Positions 28,266-38,007 of a stretch of 64,000 nt of DNA are shown here, one piece after another. This DNA comes from an uncultured bacterium (GTDB lineage Bacteria; Nitrospirota; Thermodesulfovibrionia; Thermodesulfovibrionales; Thermodesulfovibrionaceae): assembly GCA_937924475.1 (NCBI GenBank), contig CALDSV010000016.1, forward strand, positions 19,490 to 83,489, read 5' to 3'. A program made the position numbers and the translations under genes. The notes under the pieces were generated by a model. The model searched no databases. It worked only from the letters and a program-made list of their open reading frames with translations, and was not told the DNA's origin. The first letter of the stretch is position 1, and each line of letters starts with the position of its first letter.

Positions 28266-28787
28266 ATGAAGTTGACAAAGGTCATATTGGCTTTTTTGAT
28301 GCTTTTCCTTTGTAGTTGCGCCTCTTTACCTAAACCTCTTCAGGACACACCTGCTCTAAGAGATATTTCCTTAAATATGGTGAAAAATGATCCTGACAAA
28401 TACTTAAATGTCTCTCTTCTTTGGGGCGGAAAAATAACTAATTGCATAAATTATGAAGAAGAAACAGTATTTGAGGTACTCTATTTACCACTTGAAAAAG
28501 ATGGTTATCCAATGGAAAAAGATGCTTCAGAAGGAAGATTCCTTGCAAAGTCTAAAAATTTCCTTGACTGCGCTGTTTATACAAAAGGAAGATATTTAAC
28601 AGTAATTGGCAAGTTCAAAGGTTTTAAGGAAGGTAAAATAGATAAAATGTCATATAATTTCCCAATACTGGAATGCGAAGCAACCTATTTATGGAAAAAA
28701 AGAATACCTTATTATCCTAATTGGCGACCCTATCTATGGTTTTGGTATGGACATCCTCATTTTCTCTTTGAGTATGGTCCTTGGTAA
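28266..28787 (+). CDS. Slp-family outer-membrane lipoprotein
   Basis: This 173-residue protein has a lipoprotein signal with lipobox LCSC (Cys18). The mature part matches the Slp pattern: a conserved segment NDPDKYLNVSLLWGGKITNCIN, then LYLPLEKDGYPM, SEGRFLAKSKNFLDCAVYTKGRYLTVIGKF, and an aromatic C terminus (WRPYLWFWYGHPHF). Slp proteins are outer-membrane lipoproteins induced by starvation or envelope stress, with unclear function. A TATAAT at 28255-28260 lies only 5 bases before the ATG, so the mRNA could be leaderless. The stop overlaps the mutL start by one base. Confidence 0.82.
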   Translation: MKLTKVILAFLMLFLCSCASLPKPLQDTPALRDISLNMVKNDPDKYLNVSLLWGGKITNCINYEEETVFEVLYLPLEKDGYPMEKDASEGRFLAKSKNFLDCAVYTKGRYLTVIGKFKGFKEGKIDKMSYNFPILECEATYLWKKRIPYYPNWRPYLWFWYGHPHFLFEYGPW

Positions 28788-30421
28788 TGGGTAGAATTAA
28801 AATCCTCTCTGAATCCCTTGTCTCTAAAATAGCAGCAGGAGAGGTGGTAGAAAGACCCGCCTCTGTGGTGAAGGAGCTAATTGAAAACTCCATTGATGCA
28901 GGGGCAAACTCCATAAAAATTTTTATTAAAGAATATGGCACAGCTCTAATAAAAGTAGTAGACGATGGAGAAGGTATATATTCTGATGATGTTATTTTAG
29001 CTTTTCAAAGGCATGCCACAAGTAAGATACAAAAGCAAGAAGATCTCTTAAACATAAAAACCCTTGGTTTTAGAGGAGAAGCTCTTTACTCCATAGCAGG
29101 AGTTTGTAAACTTAAAATCCTTACTCAGCATAAGGAAGAAGAATTAGGAACAGAAGTTTACTCCATAGGAGGAAAACTTATTGAGAGAAAACCAGCTATA
29201 ACATTAGGTACAACAGTGGAGGTAAGAGATCTTTTCTTTAATACACCTGTAAGAAAAAAATTTCTTAAATCTCCTGCTACAGAAAAATCCCATATCATTG
29301 AAACCGTTCAAAACTATGCCCTTTGCTATCCTAAAATTGCTTTTTATCTCAATATTGATGATGAAGAAGTTTTAAATATCCAACCTTCTTCTTCTATTCA
29401 GGAAAGAATTTGCCAGCTTTATGGAATAGAATTTTTTGAAAAGTTAAATTTTAGAGATATTACAGATGATAGATGGAGATTAGAACTTTTCTGGGGTGGC
29501 AATGAATTAGACAGAAGCAAAAGAGCAAAACAGTTAATTTTCATAAATCAAAGACCTGTTAGAGAACCACTTCTTTTAAGTTTTCTCTATCAGGCCTTCC
29601 AAGTAGGTGACAAACATCCCCAATTTATAATGTTTTTGAATATTCCAGCTGAGGCTGTAGATTTTAATGTTCATCCATCCAAAAAGGAGGCAAGATTTAG
29701 AGACCCTCAACGTATCCGACAACTTATTTTTAAATTGAAAGAACAACAAAGTCTTAATAAAGTAGAAGAATCTCCTGTTGTATGGAAAGAAAATTTTGTC
29801 TCTAATGGCTCTTTTACTCAAAAATCTTTTTTTGACTCTCAAAATGAAATTCAGGGACAAGAATTTTTTCAATTTCTTAACTTAGGAGATGCCATTGTGG
29901 CTTTGCAAAGAAACGACGGTATTTTATTTATTGATTACCATGCAGGTCATGAAAGAGTAATCTTTGAAAAAATTCTTAATGGAATGCCTGAAAATTCAAC
30001 TAAGCTTGTTTTTCCTCAAATTATAAATCTGACCTCCCAAGATTATTACTTGATAAAGGAAAATTTATCTCTTCTTCATAATCTACAAATAGAGGCTGAG
30101 GACTTTGGTAAAAACTCCATAATCATAAGAAACATTCCTCAAATTCTAAAGGATGCTGATTTAGTGGATATTATTGAAAGTATTGCCATTACATTAAGAG
30201 AGGAAATCATTAAACCAGATTTTATTGATATTAAACAAAAAATAGCCTCAATCATAGCTTGCCACAAGTCCTTAAGGGCAAATAATAAAATAACTCTTAA
30301 CGAAATTAATACTTTATTAAGAGAACTGGAGAAAACCTCTGATCCTGATCATTGCCCCCATGGAAGACCAACTAAAAAATTTATCTCTTTAAAGGAAATA
30401 AAAAGCTGGTTCTCACGTTAA
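28787..30421 (+). CDS. mutL: DNA mismatch repair protein MutL
   Basis: This 544-residue GHKL ATPase has ENSIDAGANSI, DDGEGI, RHATSKI and LGFRGEALYSI in the N-terminal domain. The C-terminal domain keeps the endonuclease elements: an IDYHAGHERVIFE motif (the D-x-H-A-x2-E-x4-E form), ACHKSLRANNKI and DHCPHGRPT. It is therefore probably a nicking MutL, as in bacteria without MutH. The ATG at 28787 overlaps the slp stop (TAATG), so the TTG two codons upstream is unlikely. MutS1 is not in the window. The mutS2 gene 6 kb away acts separately. Confidence 0.95.
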   Translation: MGRIKILSESLVSKIAAGEVVERPASVVKELIENSIDAGANSIKIFIKEYGTALIKVVDDGEGIYSDDVILAFQRHATSKIQKQEDLLNIKTLGFRGEALYSIAGVCKLKILTQHKEEELGTEVYSIGGKLIERKPAITLGTTVEVRDLFFNTPVRKKFLKSPATEKSHIIETVQNYALCYPKIAFYLNIDDEEVLNIQPSSSIQERICQLYGIEFFEKLNFRDITDDRWRLELFWGGNELDRSKRAKQLIFINQRPVREPLLLSFLYQAFQVGDKHPQFIMFLNIPAEAVDFNVHPSKKEARFRDPQRIRQLIFKLKEQQSLNKVEESPVVWKENFVSNGSFTQKSFFDSQNEIQGQEFFQFLNLGDAIVALQRNDGILFIDYHAGHERVIFEKILNGMPENSTKLVFPQIINLTSQDYYLIKENLSLLHNLQIEAEDFGKNSIIIRNIPQILKDADLVDIIESIAITLREEIIKPDFIDIKQKIASIIACHKSLRANNKITLNEINTLLRELEKTSDPDHCPHGRPTKKFISLKEIKSWFSR

Positions 30422-30640
30422 TTCTAATTTGATAAAAATCCGAAGGCCCTTCCATAGATTAAGCTTCCTGACCTCTCTGATAATTTCAACATCATTGATT
30501 GACCAGCAGCCTAAAAATCCTCTCAATAGGTGAAGAGGTTTAGAAGTTTTAAGTTTAGAAAAAGTCTAAATTTCCATTAGATTGACTTTTTAATTAATTT
30601 ATAATTGCAAGGGAGAAGATTTTTTTCTTATCATAATAAG

Positions 30641-32434
30641 ATGCAAAAATTATATCTCTCAGGTAATGAAGCCATCGCTTATGGTTTAATTGAAGCAGGG
30701 ATAAAATTTATTTCAGGTTATCCAGGCACTCCTTCCAGTGAAATTATTCCTACAGCCCAAAAAATTATAAAGGAAAAAGGTATTAAAGCTTTTATTGACT
30801 GGGCAGTAAACGAAAAAGTTGCTTATGAAATTGCCTACGCTGCAAGCCTATGTGGTATTAAAGCAGCTGTAACTATGAAACAGGTAGGCCTGAATGTAGC
30901 TATGGATCCCTTTATAAATTCAGCCTATGTGGGCACTGATTCTGCCATGGTTGTAATTAGTGTAGATGATCCAGGCCCTCATTCTTCTCAAACTGAGCAG
31001 GATAGTCGTTTTTTTGCGATGGGAGCAAAAATACCTGTTTTTGACCCATCAACCATTCAGGAGGCTTATGAATTTGCAAAGAAAGCCGTTGAATTAAGTG
31101 AAAAATATAGCATCCCTGTCATGCTTCGTAGTAGCACTCGCGTATCTCATGGAAGAGCAGATGTAAAAATGGAACAGTTAATGCCTTTGGATTCAATAAA
31201 AGTAAATTTTAAAACCCTTAAGGACTGGGAAAAAAAGCTTTGGCGATATGCAGCAACCCCTCGTCAAAGATTAATGCTTCACAATAAATTAAATAGGATT
31301 ATTTCTGAAATTGAATCCCTAAATGAATTAAAATTTTTCTTCAATGGTCCTCTTTTACTCATTTCGAGTGGTGCTGTCTTTTCCTATCTTTATGAATTAA
31401 TTGAAGAGTACGAACTTCAAGATAAAGTTACTCTTGCAAAAGTTGACATGCCTTATCCCTTAAAGAATTTTGATTTTTCCAATTTTCAAAGAGTAATTAC
31501 CATAGAAGAGTCTACACCAGTTATAGAATTACAATTATGTACTGAAGGTAGGAGAAATGGCATAGTTCCAAAAGAAGGAGAGTTAACTATAGAAGTATGC
31601 GAAGATATTTTAGAAAAAATTGGACTAATAAAAAGAGAGAAAAATTTCTTTTCACCTCCTCTTAAAAGACCTTCTCTATGTCCAGGATGTGGTCATAGAA
31701 TTGCCCTTTATGAAGTTAAAAGAGTTTTTGGTAAAAAGGCTATCTACAATGGAGACATTGGTTGTTATACTCTTGCCCTTAACTTTAATGTTACTGATAC
31801 TGTTTTGTGTATGGGAGCAAGTATATCTTTTGGTTTTGGAATGAAAAAAGCTTTTTCTTTGGCGGAAAAACAGCAAGATATTGTAGCAATAATCGGAGAT
31901 TCAACTTTTTTTCATTCTGGCATTCCGCCATTAATTGATTCTATCCATTACAAAGTCCCTTTTTTAATAGTTATTTTAGACAATAAAAGTGTTGCCATGA
32001 CAGGAAATCAAAAAACCCTCTCTGATGACAAGAGCTCCTTAGGAGAAATTACAGTACCCATTTGTATAGAAGATGTAGTCAAAGGAATTGGAGTAAAGTT
32101 TGTTGAAACTGTTGATCCCTATGATTTTGAGAATTCCATTAAAATCTTAAAAGAAGCAAAAAAATACCTAAAGGAAAAGGCTGAACCAGCAGTGATTATT
32201 TTCAGACATTTATGCATTAATACTAAAGAAGGATTAGAATTAAATCCTAAATACAGGGTAAAAATTTCCCATGAACTCTGTAAAGGCTGCAAAGTTTGTT
32301 TGATAGAATTTGAATGTCCTGCTATAGAGTTTAAGGAAGAGGAAAATAAAGCAAAGATTAATGATCCCTTATGTATAGGATGTGGTTGCTGTATTCACAT
32401 ATGTCCCAAAAAAGCAATTGTTTTGTTAGAATAA
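30641..32434 (+). CDS. iorA: Indolepyruvate ferredoxin oxidoreductase, alpha subunit
   Basis: This is a 597-residue protein. The ATG at 30641 begins MQKLYLSGNEAIAYGLIEAG, the usual IorA N terminus. The frame also extends to a TTG at 30605, which lacks a ribosome-binding site. The pyruvate-flavodoxin domain comes first, then the TPP-binding domain (PSLCPGCGHRIALYEV, GDIGCYTLALNF). The C-terminal two-[4Fe-4S] ferredoxin domain follows (CKGCKVCLIEFECP and CIGCGCCIHICP, each with four Cys). The enzyme turns aryl pyruvates from aromatic amino acids into aryl-acetyl-CoA with reduced ferredoxin. iorB and a ligase follow in the same direction. Confidence 0.93.
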   Translation: MQKLYLSGNEAIAYGLIEAGIKFISGYPGTPSSEIIPTAQKIIKEKGIKAFIDWAVNEKVAYEIAYAASLCGIKAAVTMKQVGLNVAMDPFINSAYVGTDSAMVVISVDDPGPHSSQTEQDSRFFAMGAKIPVFDPSTIQEAYEFAKKAVELSEKYSIPVMLRSSTRVSHGRADVKMEQLMPLDSIKVNFKTLKDWEKKLWRYAATPRQRLMLHNKLNRIISEIESLNELKFFFNGPLLLISSGAVFSYLYELIEEYELQDKVTLAKVDMPYPLKNFDFSNFQRVITIEESTPVIELQLCTEGRRNGIVPKEGELTIEVCEDILEKIGLIKREKNFFSPPLKRPSLCPGCGHRIALYEVKRVFGKKAIYNGDIGCYTLALNFNVTDTVLCMGASISFGFGMKKAFSLAEKQQDIVAIIGDSTFFHSGIPPLIDSIHYKVPFLIVILDNKSVAMTGNQKTLSDDKSSLGEITVPICIEDVVKGIGVKFVETVDPYDFENSIKILKEAKKYLKEKAEPAVIIFRHLCINTKEGLELNPKYRVKISHELCKGCKVCLIEFECPAIEFKEEENKAKINDPLCIGCGCCIHICPKKAIVLLE

Positions 32435-32438
32435 ACCG

Positions 32439-32882
32439 ATGAAGATTGTGATACTTGGTAAAGGTGGACAGGGAGTAATATTTTTTTCCAGAATAATTGC
32501 TCAAGCAGCAATCAATAGAGGTCTTTCTGTTTGTTCTACAGAAATAAAAGGCATGGCAAAAAAAGGCGGTACTGTTGAAATTCAGATGAAGATTGGCCAA
32601 GGTATGTGCGGTCTCGTAAAAAAAGGATCTGCTGATCTGGTAATTCTTCTAAGTGATGATTTGATTGATTATGCTAAGAGTTTCGGAAATAATGTTTTTA
32701 CTTTTAAAAACGATGAAATTCAGGCTGCATTAGAGAAAGTCTCAATGAGATTTATAAACACTTTTTTACTGGGAGTTTTTGTAAAAAGAGCAAAGTTTTT
32801 TGACAGTGAGGATTTCATAAAAATTCTTGATGAGGAAAATAGAAAATCTTTTTTAAAGGGGTATGAATATGTTCAATCCTGA
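32439..32882 (+). CDS. iorB: Indolepyruvate ferredoxin oxidoreductase, beta subunit (short form)
   Basis: This 147-residue protein is the gamma-domain-like partner of IorA. It has VILGKGGQGVIFFSRIIAQAAINRGLSVCSTEIKGMAKKGG, the conserved core of this subunit. It is shorter than the usual length of about 190 residues and ends soon after the core, but the reading frame is intact and spaced 4 bases from iorA. Its 3' end overlaps the ligase gene by 14 bases. The three genes form one transcription unit. Confidence 0.85.
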   Translation: MKIVILGKGGQGVIFFSRIIAQAAINRGLSVCSTEIKGMAKKGGTVEIQMKIGQGMCGLVKKGSADLVILLSDDLIDYAKSFGNNVFTFKNDEIQAALEKVSMRFINTFLLGVFVKRAKFFDSEDFIKILDEENRKSFLKGYEYVQS

Positions 32883-34146
32883 GAGAGAGACATTACCAAG
32901 AGAAGAAATTGAAAAAATTCAACTTATAGGATTAAGAAAGACTTTAAGATATCTAAAAAATTCTCCTTCAAAACTTAAGGACAAATACAAAGGCATAGAA
33001 CCCGAAGACATCCATAGCCTTGATGATCTTAAAAATCTTCCCTTTATAACCAAGGATGATCTTAGAGAATGTTATCCCTTTAACCACATAGCAGTTGACC
33101 TATCAGAATGTGCAAGGATGCACATGAGCTCTGGTACCACTGGAGTACCTGTTATAAATGCCATGACAAGAAATGATATTATTCAGTGGGGAGAAATAAT
33201 GGCAAGATGTCTTGCCACAGCCGGATTAACATACAGAGATAAAATACAGATAATGCCTTCCTTTGGACTTTTCAATGGAGGTTTTGGTTTTCATTATGGT
33301 GCTGAGCGACTTGGTTGTTTTATCGTTCCTGCTGGTGCTGGAAGATCATTAATGCAGCTTAAACTCATAAAAGACCTCGGTGTGACAGCTTTCGGTGCCA
33401 TTGCTTCTTATCCAGCAAGACTAATAGAGGTGGCAAAAGAGAGCGGTTTTGATTTTAGAGAGACAAAACTCAGGGTTGCCATACTTGGCGCTGAAACATG
33501 GTCTGATGAATACAGAAAAAGAATAGAAGAAGAGATGGGAGTGAAAACTTTTGATATAATTGGTCTTACAGAGACTGGAGGAGTAGGACTGGGAATAGAC
33601 TGTGAAGCAAAAGCAGGAATTCATGTTTGGGAAGATCATTACATTGTGGAGATTATTGATTCTGAAACTGAAAAGCCTCTCTCAGTCCTTCAAGAAGGAG
33701 AAATGGTTATCACAACTCTTACCAGAGAAGGGCTTCCTTTAATAAGATATAGAACAAGGGACATATCAAAGATACTTACCTACGAAAAGTGTTCTTGTGG
33801 AAGAACCCATATAAGAGTAGACAGAATAAAGGGTAGAACTGATGATATGCTTAAAGTGAAAGGAGTAAACTTCTATCCATCTCAAGTAGAACAGATTTTG
33901 CTGAAATATAAAGGACTTTCTCCTTATTATCAACTGGTAATTGAAACAATTAAAGGTAAAGATGACATGACAATAATAGTGGAAAAAGCTGACAACGGAA
34001 TCACTCAAGGAGAAATTGAAAAGCTTAACCTGGAACTCTATGATTTTCTTGGCTTCAGAAGTAAAATTCAAGTGGTACCTGAAGGAACAATACAAAGAGT
34101 GCCCGGTAAAGCAATTAGAATAGTAGACAAAAGAAAAAAAGCATAG
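32869..34146 (+). CDS. paaK: Phenylacetate--CoA ligase (PaaK type)
   Basis: This 425-residue protein is an AMP-forming acyl-CoA ligase of the PaaK group. It has MSSGTTGVPVINAMT (the phosphate-binding loop), DIIGLTETGGVGLGIDC, TLTREGLPLIRYRTRDIS and the lysine region GRTDDMLKVKGVNFYPSQVE. It would activate phenylacetate, indoleacetate or similar acids. The ATG at 32869 sits 7 bases after AAGGGG, so it is preferred to the ATG at 32863. Coupling to iorAB is a known arrangement in which the ligase and the oxidoreductase share aryl-acyl-CoA pools. Confidence 0.9.
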   Translation: MFNPERETLPREEIEKIQLIGLRKTLRYLKNSPSKLKDKYKGIEPEDIHSLDDLKNLPFITKDDLRECYPFNHIAVDLSECARMHMSSGTTGVPVINAMTRNDIIQWGEIMARCLATAGLTYRDKIQIMPSFGLFNGGFGFHYGAERLGCFIVPAGAGRSLMQLKLIKDLGVTAFGAIASYPARLIEVAKESGFDFRETKLRVAILGAETWSDEYRKRIEEEMGVKTFDIIGLTETGGVGLGIDCEAKAGIHVWEDHYIVEIIDSETEKPLSVLQEGEMVITTLTREGLPLIRYRTRDISKILTYEKCSCGRTHIRVDRIKGRTDDMLKVKGVNFYPSQVEQILLKYKGLSPYYQLVIETIKGKDDMTIIVEKADNGITQGEIEKLNLELYDFLGFRSKIQVVPEGTIQRVPGKAIRIVDKRKKA

Positions 34147-34156
34147 AGTTTCAAAA

Positions 34157-35497
34157 ATGAGAGTAATTATTGTAGGTGCAGGAGAAGTAGGATATCAAAT
34201 TTCTAAATTTTTAACCTTTGAGGGAGTAGATGTTGTAATTATTGATAGAGATGGTGAGAAACTAAAAAGAATTTCTGAAGAACTTGATATTGCCACAATT
34301 GAGGCAGAAGGAAGCGACCCTTCAGCTTTCAAAGAAGCTGGTGCTGATAACGCAGACTTGTTGATTGCAGTAACAAACAGTGATGAAACTAACATGATAG
34401 CCTGCCTACTTGCTAAAGCTCTTTTTAACATAAAGCGTAAAATTGCAAGAATCAGAAATCCTGATTATTTCTTTAACAAAGAACTTCTTGGAGAGTCCAA
34501 CCTTGACATTGATCAAGCAATTAATCCTGAACTTGAAGCAGCAGAGGCAATAATTCGTCTAATTGAAAATCCTTTCGCCAGTGAAGTAATTGAATTTGAA
34601 CAGGGCAAGATAATGGTTATTGGACTTAAAATTCCAAAAGAAAGTTCTTTAAATGGAAAAAAATTAAAATCCTTAAGGTCTATAATAAATAAAAACTTTA
34701 TAATAGGTGCCATTGAAAGGGAAGATTCAGTAATAATTCCTTCTGGAGAAGATATTCTACAGGAGGGAGATATAGTTTACATGCCCATTCAAAAGGAGGA
34801 CATTCTTGAAATTATTCAAAGTTTCGGATTTACTATTAAACCTTCAAGAAAAATTATGCTTCTGGGTGGTGGAAGAATTGGCTATTACATAGCAAGTAAA
34901 ATGGAAAATAAAGCTGATGTAAAGATAATTGAAAAAGATGCTGAAAGATGTAAATTTCTAAGTAAGCATTTAGGAAAAGCCCTGGTTCTTCATGGAGATG
35001 GTACTGATAAACAGCTTTTAATTGAAGAGAGCATAAGTAATATGGACACCTATATTGCTTGTTCCAACAATGATGAATTAAATATAATGGCATCTTTACT
35101 TGCAAAAAAACTGGGAGTAAAAAAAGTTATTTCTATTGTAAATAAAACAGATTATGTATCCCTTGCCCATAACTTAGGAATCCAATCTGTTTTAAGCCCC
35201 AGACTTCTTACAGCAAGTATTATTCTTAGATATCTTAGACGTGGTGAGGTTATTTCACTAACTGCCATTGCAGAAAATAAAGCAGAAATCATGGAAATTG
35301 AAGTAACAAAAAATACCTCCATCTCAGGAAGAATATTGAAAGAAAATATTTTTCCAAAAAATTCCATTGTTGGCGCCATAATACGACAAGATAAGATTAT
35401 TATTCCCACAGGAGATGACATTATAAAGGAAAAAGACAAACTAATTATTTTTACCTTAAGAGATTCAATTAAAGAGGTAGAGAAACTTTTCTCATGA
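34157..35497 (+). CDS. trkA: Trk potassium uptake system regulator TrkA
   Basis: This 446-residue cytoplasmic protein has the duplicated RCK layout. Two NAD-binding Rossmann units carry VIIVGAGEVGYQISKFL at the N terminus and IMLLGGGRIGYYIASKM near residue 234. Each is followed by a TrkA_C domain (GLKIPKESSLNGKKL and IEVTKNTSISGRIL). It gates the TrkH channel in response to nucleotides. The stop overlaps the trkH ATG by 4 bases (ATGA), so the two are coproduced. Confidence 0.94.
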   Translation: MRVIIVGAGEVGYQISKFLTFEGVDVVIIDRDGEKLKRISEELDIATIEAEGSDPSAFKEAGADNADLLIAVTNSDETNMIACLLAKALFNIKRKIARIRNPDYFFNKELLGESNLDIDQAINPELEAAEAIIRLIENPFASEVIEFEQGKIMVIGLKIPKESSLNGKKLKSLRSIINKNFIIGAIEREDSVIIPSGEDILQEGDIVYMPIQKEDILEIIQSFGFTIKPSRKIMLLGGGRIGYYIASKMENKADVKIIEKDAERCKFLSKHLGKALVLHGDGTDKQLLIEESISNMDTYIACSNNDELNIMASLLAKKLGVKKVISIVNKTDYVSLAHNLGIQSVLSPRLLTASIILRYLRRGEVISLTAIAENKAEIMEIEVTKNTSISGRILKENIFPKNSIVGAIIRQDKIIIPTGDDIIKEKDKLIIFTLRDSIKEVEKLFS

Positions 35498-36939
35498 ACT
35501 TCAAAGCTGTCCTTAACATCGTTGGGATTATTCTCGTAATTCTATCAATTTTAATGTTTGCTCCTCTTTTTGTTTCAATTTTAAATAAATCTTCAGATCT
35601 TGTAGCGATAATTTTTTCTCTATTAACTACTCTTTTATGTGGATCTTTGTTAATAGCATTAACTAAGCAATACAGACACGAAGATATAATGTATAGAGAA
35701 GCCTTCATGACCGTAACACTTTCTTGGCTAAGTGTTACCTTTTTCGGTTGCTTACCTTATATTTTTACAGGTTCTGTAAATTCCTTTACTGATGCTTTTT
35801 TTGAATCTATGTCAGGTTTTACCACTACTGGAGCAAGTATTTTCTCCGATGTGGAATCACTACCAGCAGGACTTCTTTTCTGGAGAAGCATGACTCAATG
35901 GATAGGTGGAATGGGAATTATTGTGTTTGCTTTAGCGGTACTTCCCATAATTGGAACAGGCGGGATGCAGCTTTTTAAAGCAGAGGTACCCGAAATAAGT
36001 GTTGACAAATTAAGACCTCGAATAATAGATACAGCAAAGGCTCTATGGTTAATCTATATAGGAATAACCTTTTTTATAATAATGCTATATCTGACTGCAG
36101 GAATGGATTTGTATGATGCTGTATGTCACTCTTTCAGTACTGTGTCCACAGGGGGTTTTTCCACAAAAAACTTAAGTATTGGAGCCTTCAGTAATCCCAT
36201 GATAGAATATGTTACTACTTTGGGAATGTTTCTTGGCGGAGTCAATTTTTCCCTATATTTTTATGGTGTGAAAGGGAATCTTAAAGTTTTTTTAAAAAAT
36301 GCTGAGTTCAGATTTTATTTATTTTTAGTTTCTTTTGTGGTAATTTTACTGACTATCAATTTATTTGACTACTACAATTCCCTCACTGACTCCTTCAGAT
36401 ATGCACTTTTTCAGGTTGTATCAATAATTACAACAACAGGTTTTGCAACAGCCGATTATTTAAATTGGAGCTCTTTCTCTCAATTAGTATTACTTATCAT
36501 AATGTTTGTTGGAGGAATGATAGGTTCAACAGCTGGTGGACTCAAGCAAGTAAGAATTTACTTGATGATTAAACAAATATTCAGGGAGTTTCATCAACTC
36601 ATTCATCCCCGGGCTGTTTTGGCGTTAAAACTGGATGAAAAATTCTTAACAAAAGAGACCCTTGGTAGTATTTGGGGATTCGTTTTTCTTGCTCTTTTCT
36701 TATGTGCTTTAGCCAGTCTTGCCATGGCTGCCACGGGCATTGATATAATAACTGCTCTATCTACTGTTATTTCAGCAATGAATAACGTAGGACCTGCTTT
36801 AGGACATGCAGGTCCTTCCAGTAATTATGCCTCTATTCCTCTTGTTGGCAAATGGGTGCTTATTTTCTGCATGCTTGCAGGTAGACTCGAGTATTATACT
36901 GTTCTTATACTTTTTACTCCCTTTTTCTGGAAAAGATAA
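35494..36939 (+). CDS. trkH: Trk potassium uptake channel TrkH
   Basis: This 481-residue multi-pass protein has the four pore loops of the SKT superfamily: ESMSGFTTTGASIF, HSFSTVSTGGFSTKNL, QVVSIITTTGFATADYLNW and SAMNNVGPALGHAGPSSNY. The MTQWIGGMGIIVFALAVLPIIGTGGMQL segment is typical of TrkH. It imports potassium under TrkA control. It is probably the last gene of its operon, because the next gene is convergent. Confidence 0.94.
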   Translation: MNFKAVLNIVGIILVILSILMFAPLFVSILNKSSDLVAIIFSLLTTLLCGSLLIALTKQYRHEDIMYREAFMTVTLSWLSVTFFGCLPYIFTGSVNSFTDAFFESMSGFTTTGASIFSDVESLPAGLLFWRSMTQWIGGMGIIVFALAVLPIIGTGGMQLFKAEVPEISVDKLRPRIIDTAKALWLIYIGITFFIIMLYLTAGMDLYDAVCHSFSTVSTGGFSTKNLSIGAFSNPMIEYVTTLGMFLGGVNFSLYFYGVKGNLKVFLKNAEFRFYLFLVSFVVILLTINLFDYYNSLTDSFRYALFQVVSIITTTGFATADYLNWSSFSQLVLLIIMFVGGMIGSTAGGLKQVRIYLMIKQIFREFHQLIHPRAVLALKLDEKFLTKETLGSIWGFVFLALFLCALASLAMAATGIDIITALSTVISAMNNVGPALGHAGPSSNYASIPLVGKWVLIFCMLAGRLEYYTVLILFTPFFWKR

Positions 36940-36947
36940 AAACCTTT

Positions 36948-37763
36948 TCAAATCTTGCTTTTCCTCACAGGAATATATTCAACAGAGTGTCTGACTGGTT
37001 GAGGATATAAATTCATAAGCAACAATATTTCCTTTGGCATATTCTTAGAAACAGGTAGCCCCATTGCTTTTGCCTCCTCTGCGCTAATGGGATAATCATG
37101 TGTCCATTTCCCTGATACAAGTGTTTCAGCAATTTCAAGGGCTTTATCTTTTGGAATATTTGTGGAGAGAATCTCTACGATAGTATGTTTCATTTGTTTT
37201 ATTGCTTTCTCTGCCTGATCTGCAAGGATGAGTGTGTTGTCATCAATTTCATTAATAGGTTTTTTCTGAACAGCATTAAGAATTGATACCGCAGGAAGCT
37301 GACCTAACTGCGGATCAAGAGGTCCTAATACCGCATGTTCACACATCACAATTTCATCAGCCGAAAGAGCAATTAAAGTTCCACCAGACATGGCATAATG
37401 GGGAATAAATACTGTAACTTTTCCCTTATGTTTTGAAAGTGCCCGAGCAATCTGAGTAGCTGCAATTGCTAAGCCACCTGGTGTGTGTATTACAAGGTCA
37501 ATAGGCATTTCTGGATCTGTTAAATGAATAGCTCTTAAAACTTCTTCAGAGTCATTAATATCTATGAAACGCATTATAGGAAAGCCTAAAAAACTCATAG
37601 TTTCTTGCCTGTGCACAAGAAGAATCACTCTACTTCCCCTTTGCTTTTCAATCTCTGCAATAAGTTTTATCCTTGCATTCTCAAGAAGTCTCTGTTTTAT
37701 GACAGGTTGTAAAGCTATAATAATGAGGAAGAGCCAAAAAAATATAGTAGGATCAAATTGCAT
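36948..37763 (-). CDS. Membrane-anchored serine protease of the SDH/ClpP-fold (DUF114-like) family
   Basis: This 271-residue protein has an N-terminal membrane segment (about residues 6-20) and a ClpP/crotonase-like protease domain. Residues DLVIHTPGGLAIAATQIARAL and PHYAMSGGTLIALSADEIVM give the GG-rich loop and the nucleophilic serine in AMSGGTLIA. ISAEEAKAMGLPV near the C terminus matches the SppA-like pattern. The family is annotated as serine dehydrogenase proteinase, and it may cut membrane or signal-peptide remnants. GGAGG precedes the ATG. It faces trkH convergently with only 8 bases between the stops. Confidence 0.8.
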   Translation of the reverse strand: MQFDPTIFFWLFLIIIALQPVIKQRLLENARIKLIAEIEKQRGSRVILLVHRQETMSFLGFPIMRFIDINDSEEVLRAIHLTDPEMPIDLVIHTPGGLAIAATQIARALSKHKGKVTVFIPHYAMSGGTLIALSADEIVMCEHAVLGPLDPQLGQLPAVSILNAVQKKPINEIDDNTLILADQAEKAIKQMKHTIVEILSTNIPKDKALEIAETLVSGKWTHDYPISAEEAKAMGLPVSKNMPKEILLLMNLYPQPVRHSVEYIPVRKSKI

Positions 37764-38007
37764 GGAAAACCTCCTTAAGTTTTTTTAAATTATAACAAAA
37801 TTATAAATAGTATGTTTCATCCTCTAAATTTAATCTTTTAAATGTTTTTTAAATAACAAGAAATGCATTGAAGGCGACAGAGTCACTTTAAAATTATATT
37901 ATAAAACATTTAAAATAGTACAAATGATTGAAAATATTAAGTTTGCGCTAATCAGTTTTTTATAATTAAACACAGAAAAAAATCTTTTCTCAAGAAAAAA
38001 TAAGGAT

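Noticed and set aside
30422..30600. A minus-strand frame after mutL (...LLRGFLGCWSINDVEIIREVRKLNLWKGLRIFIK...)
   Set aside because: It looks faintly protein-like but has no start codon or ribosome-binding site, and an in-frame stop lies just upstream. Too weak to call a gene or a named remnant.
30582..30605. TTGACT and TATAAT upstream of iorA as a promoter
   Set aside because: The spacer is only 12 bases, too short for a normal sigma-70 promoter.
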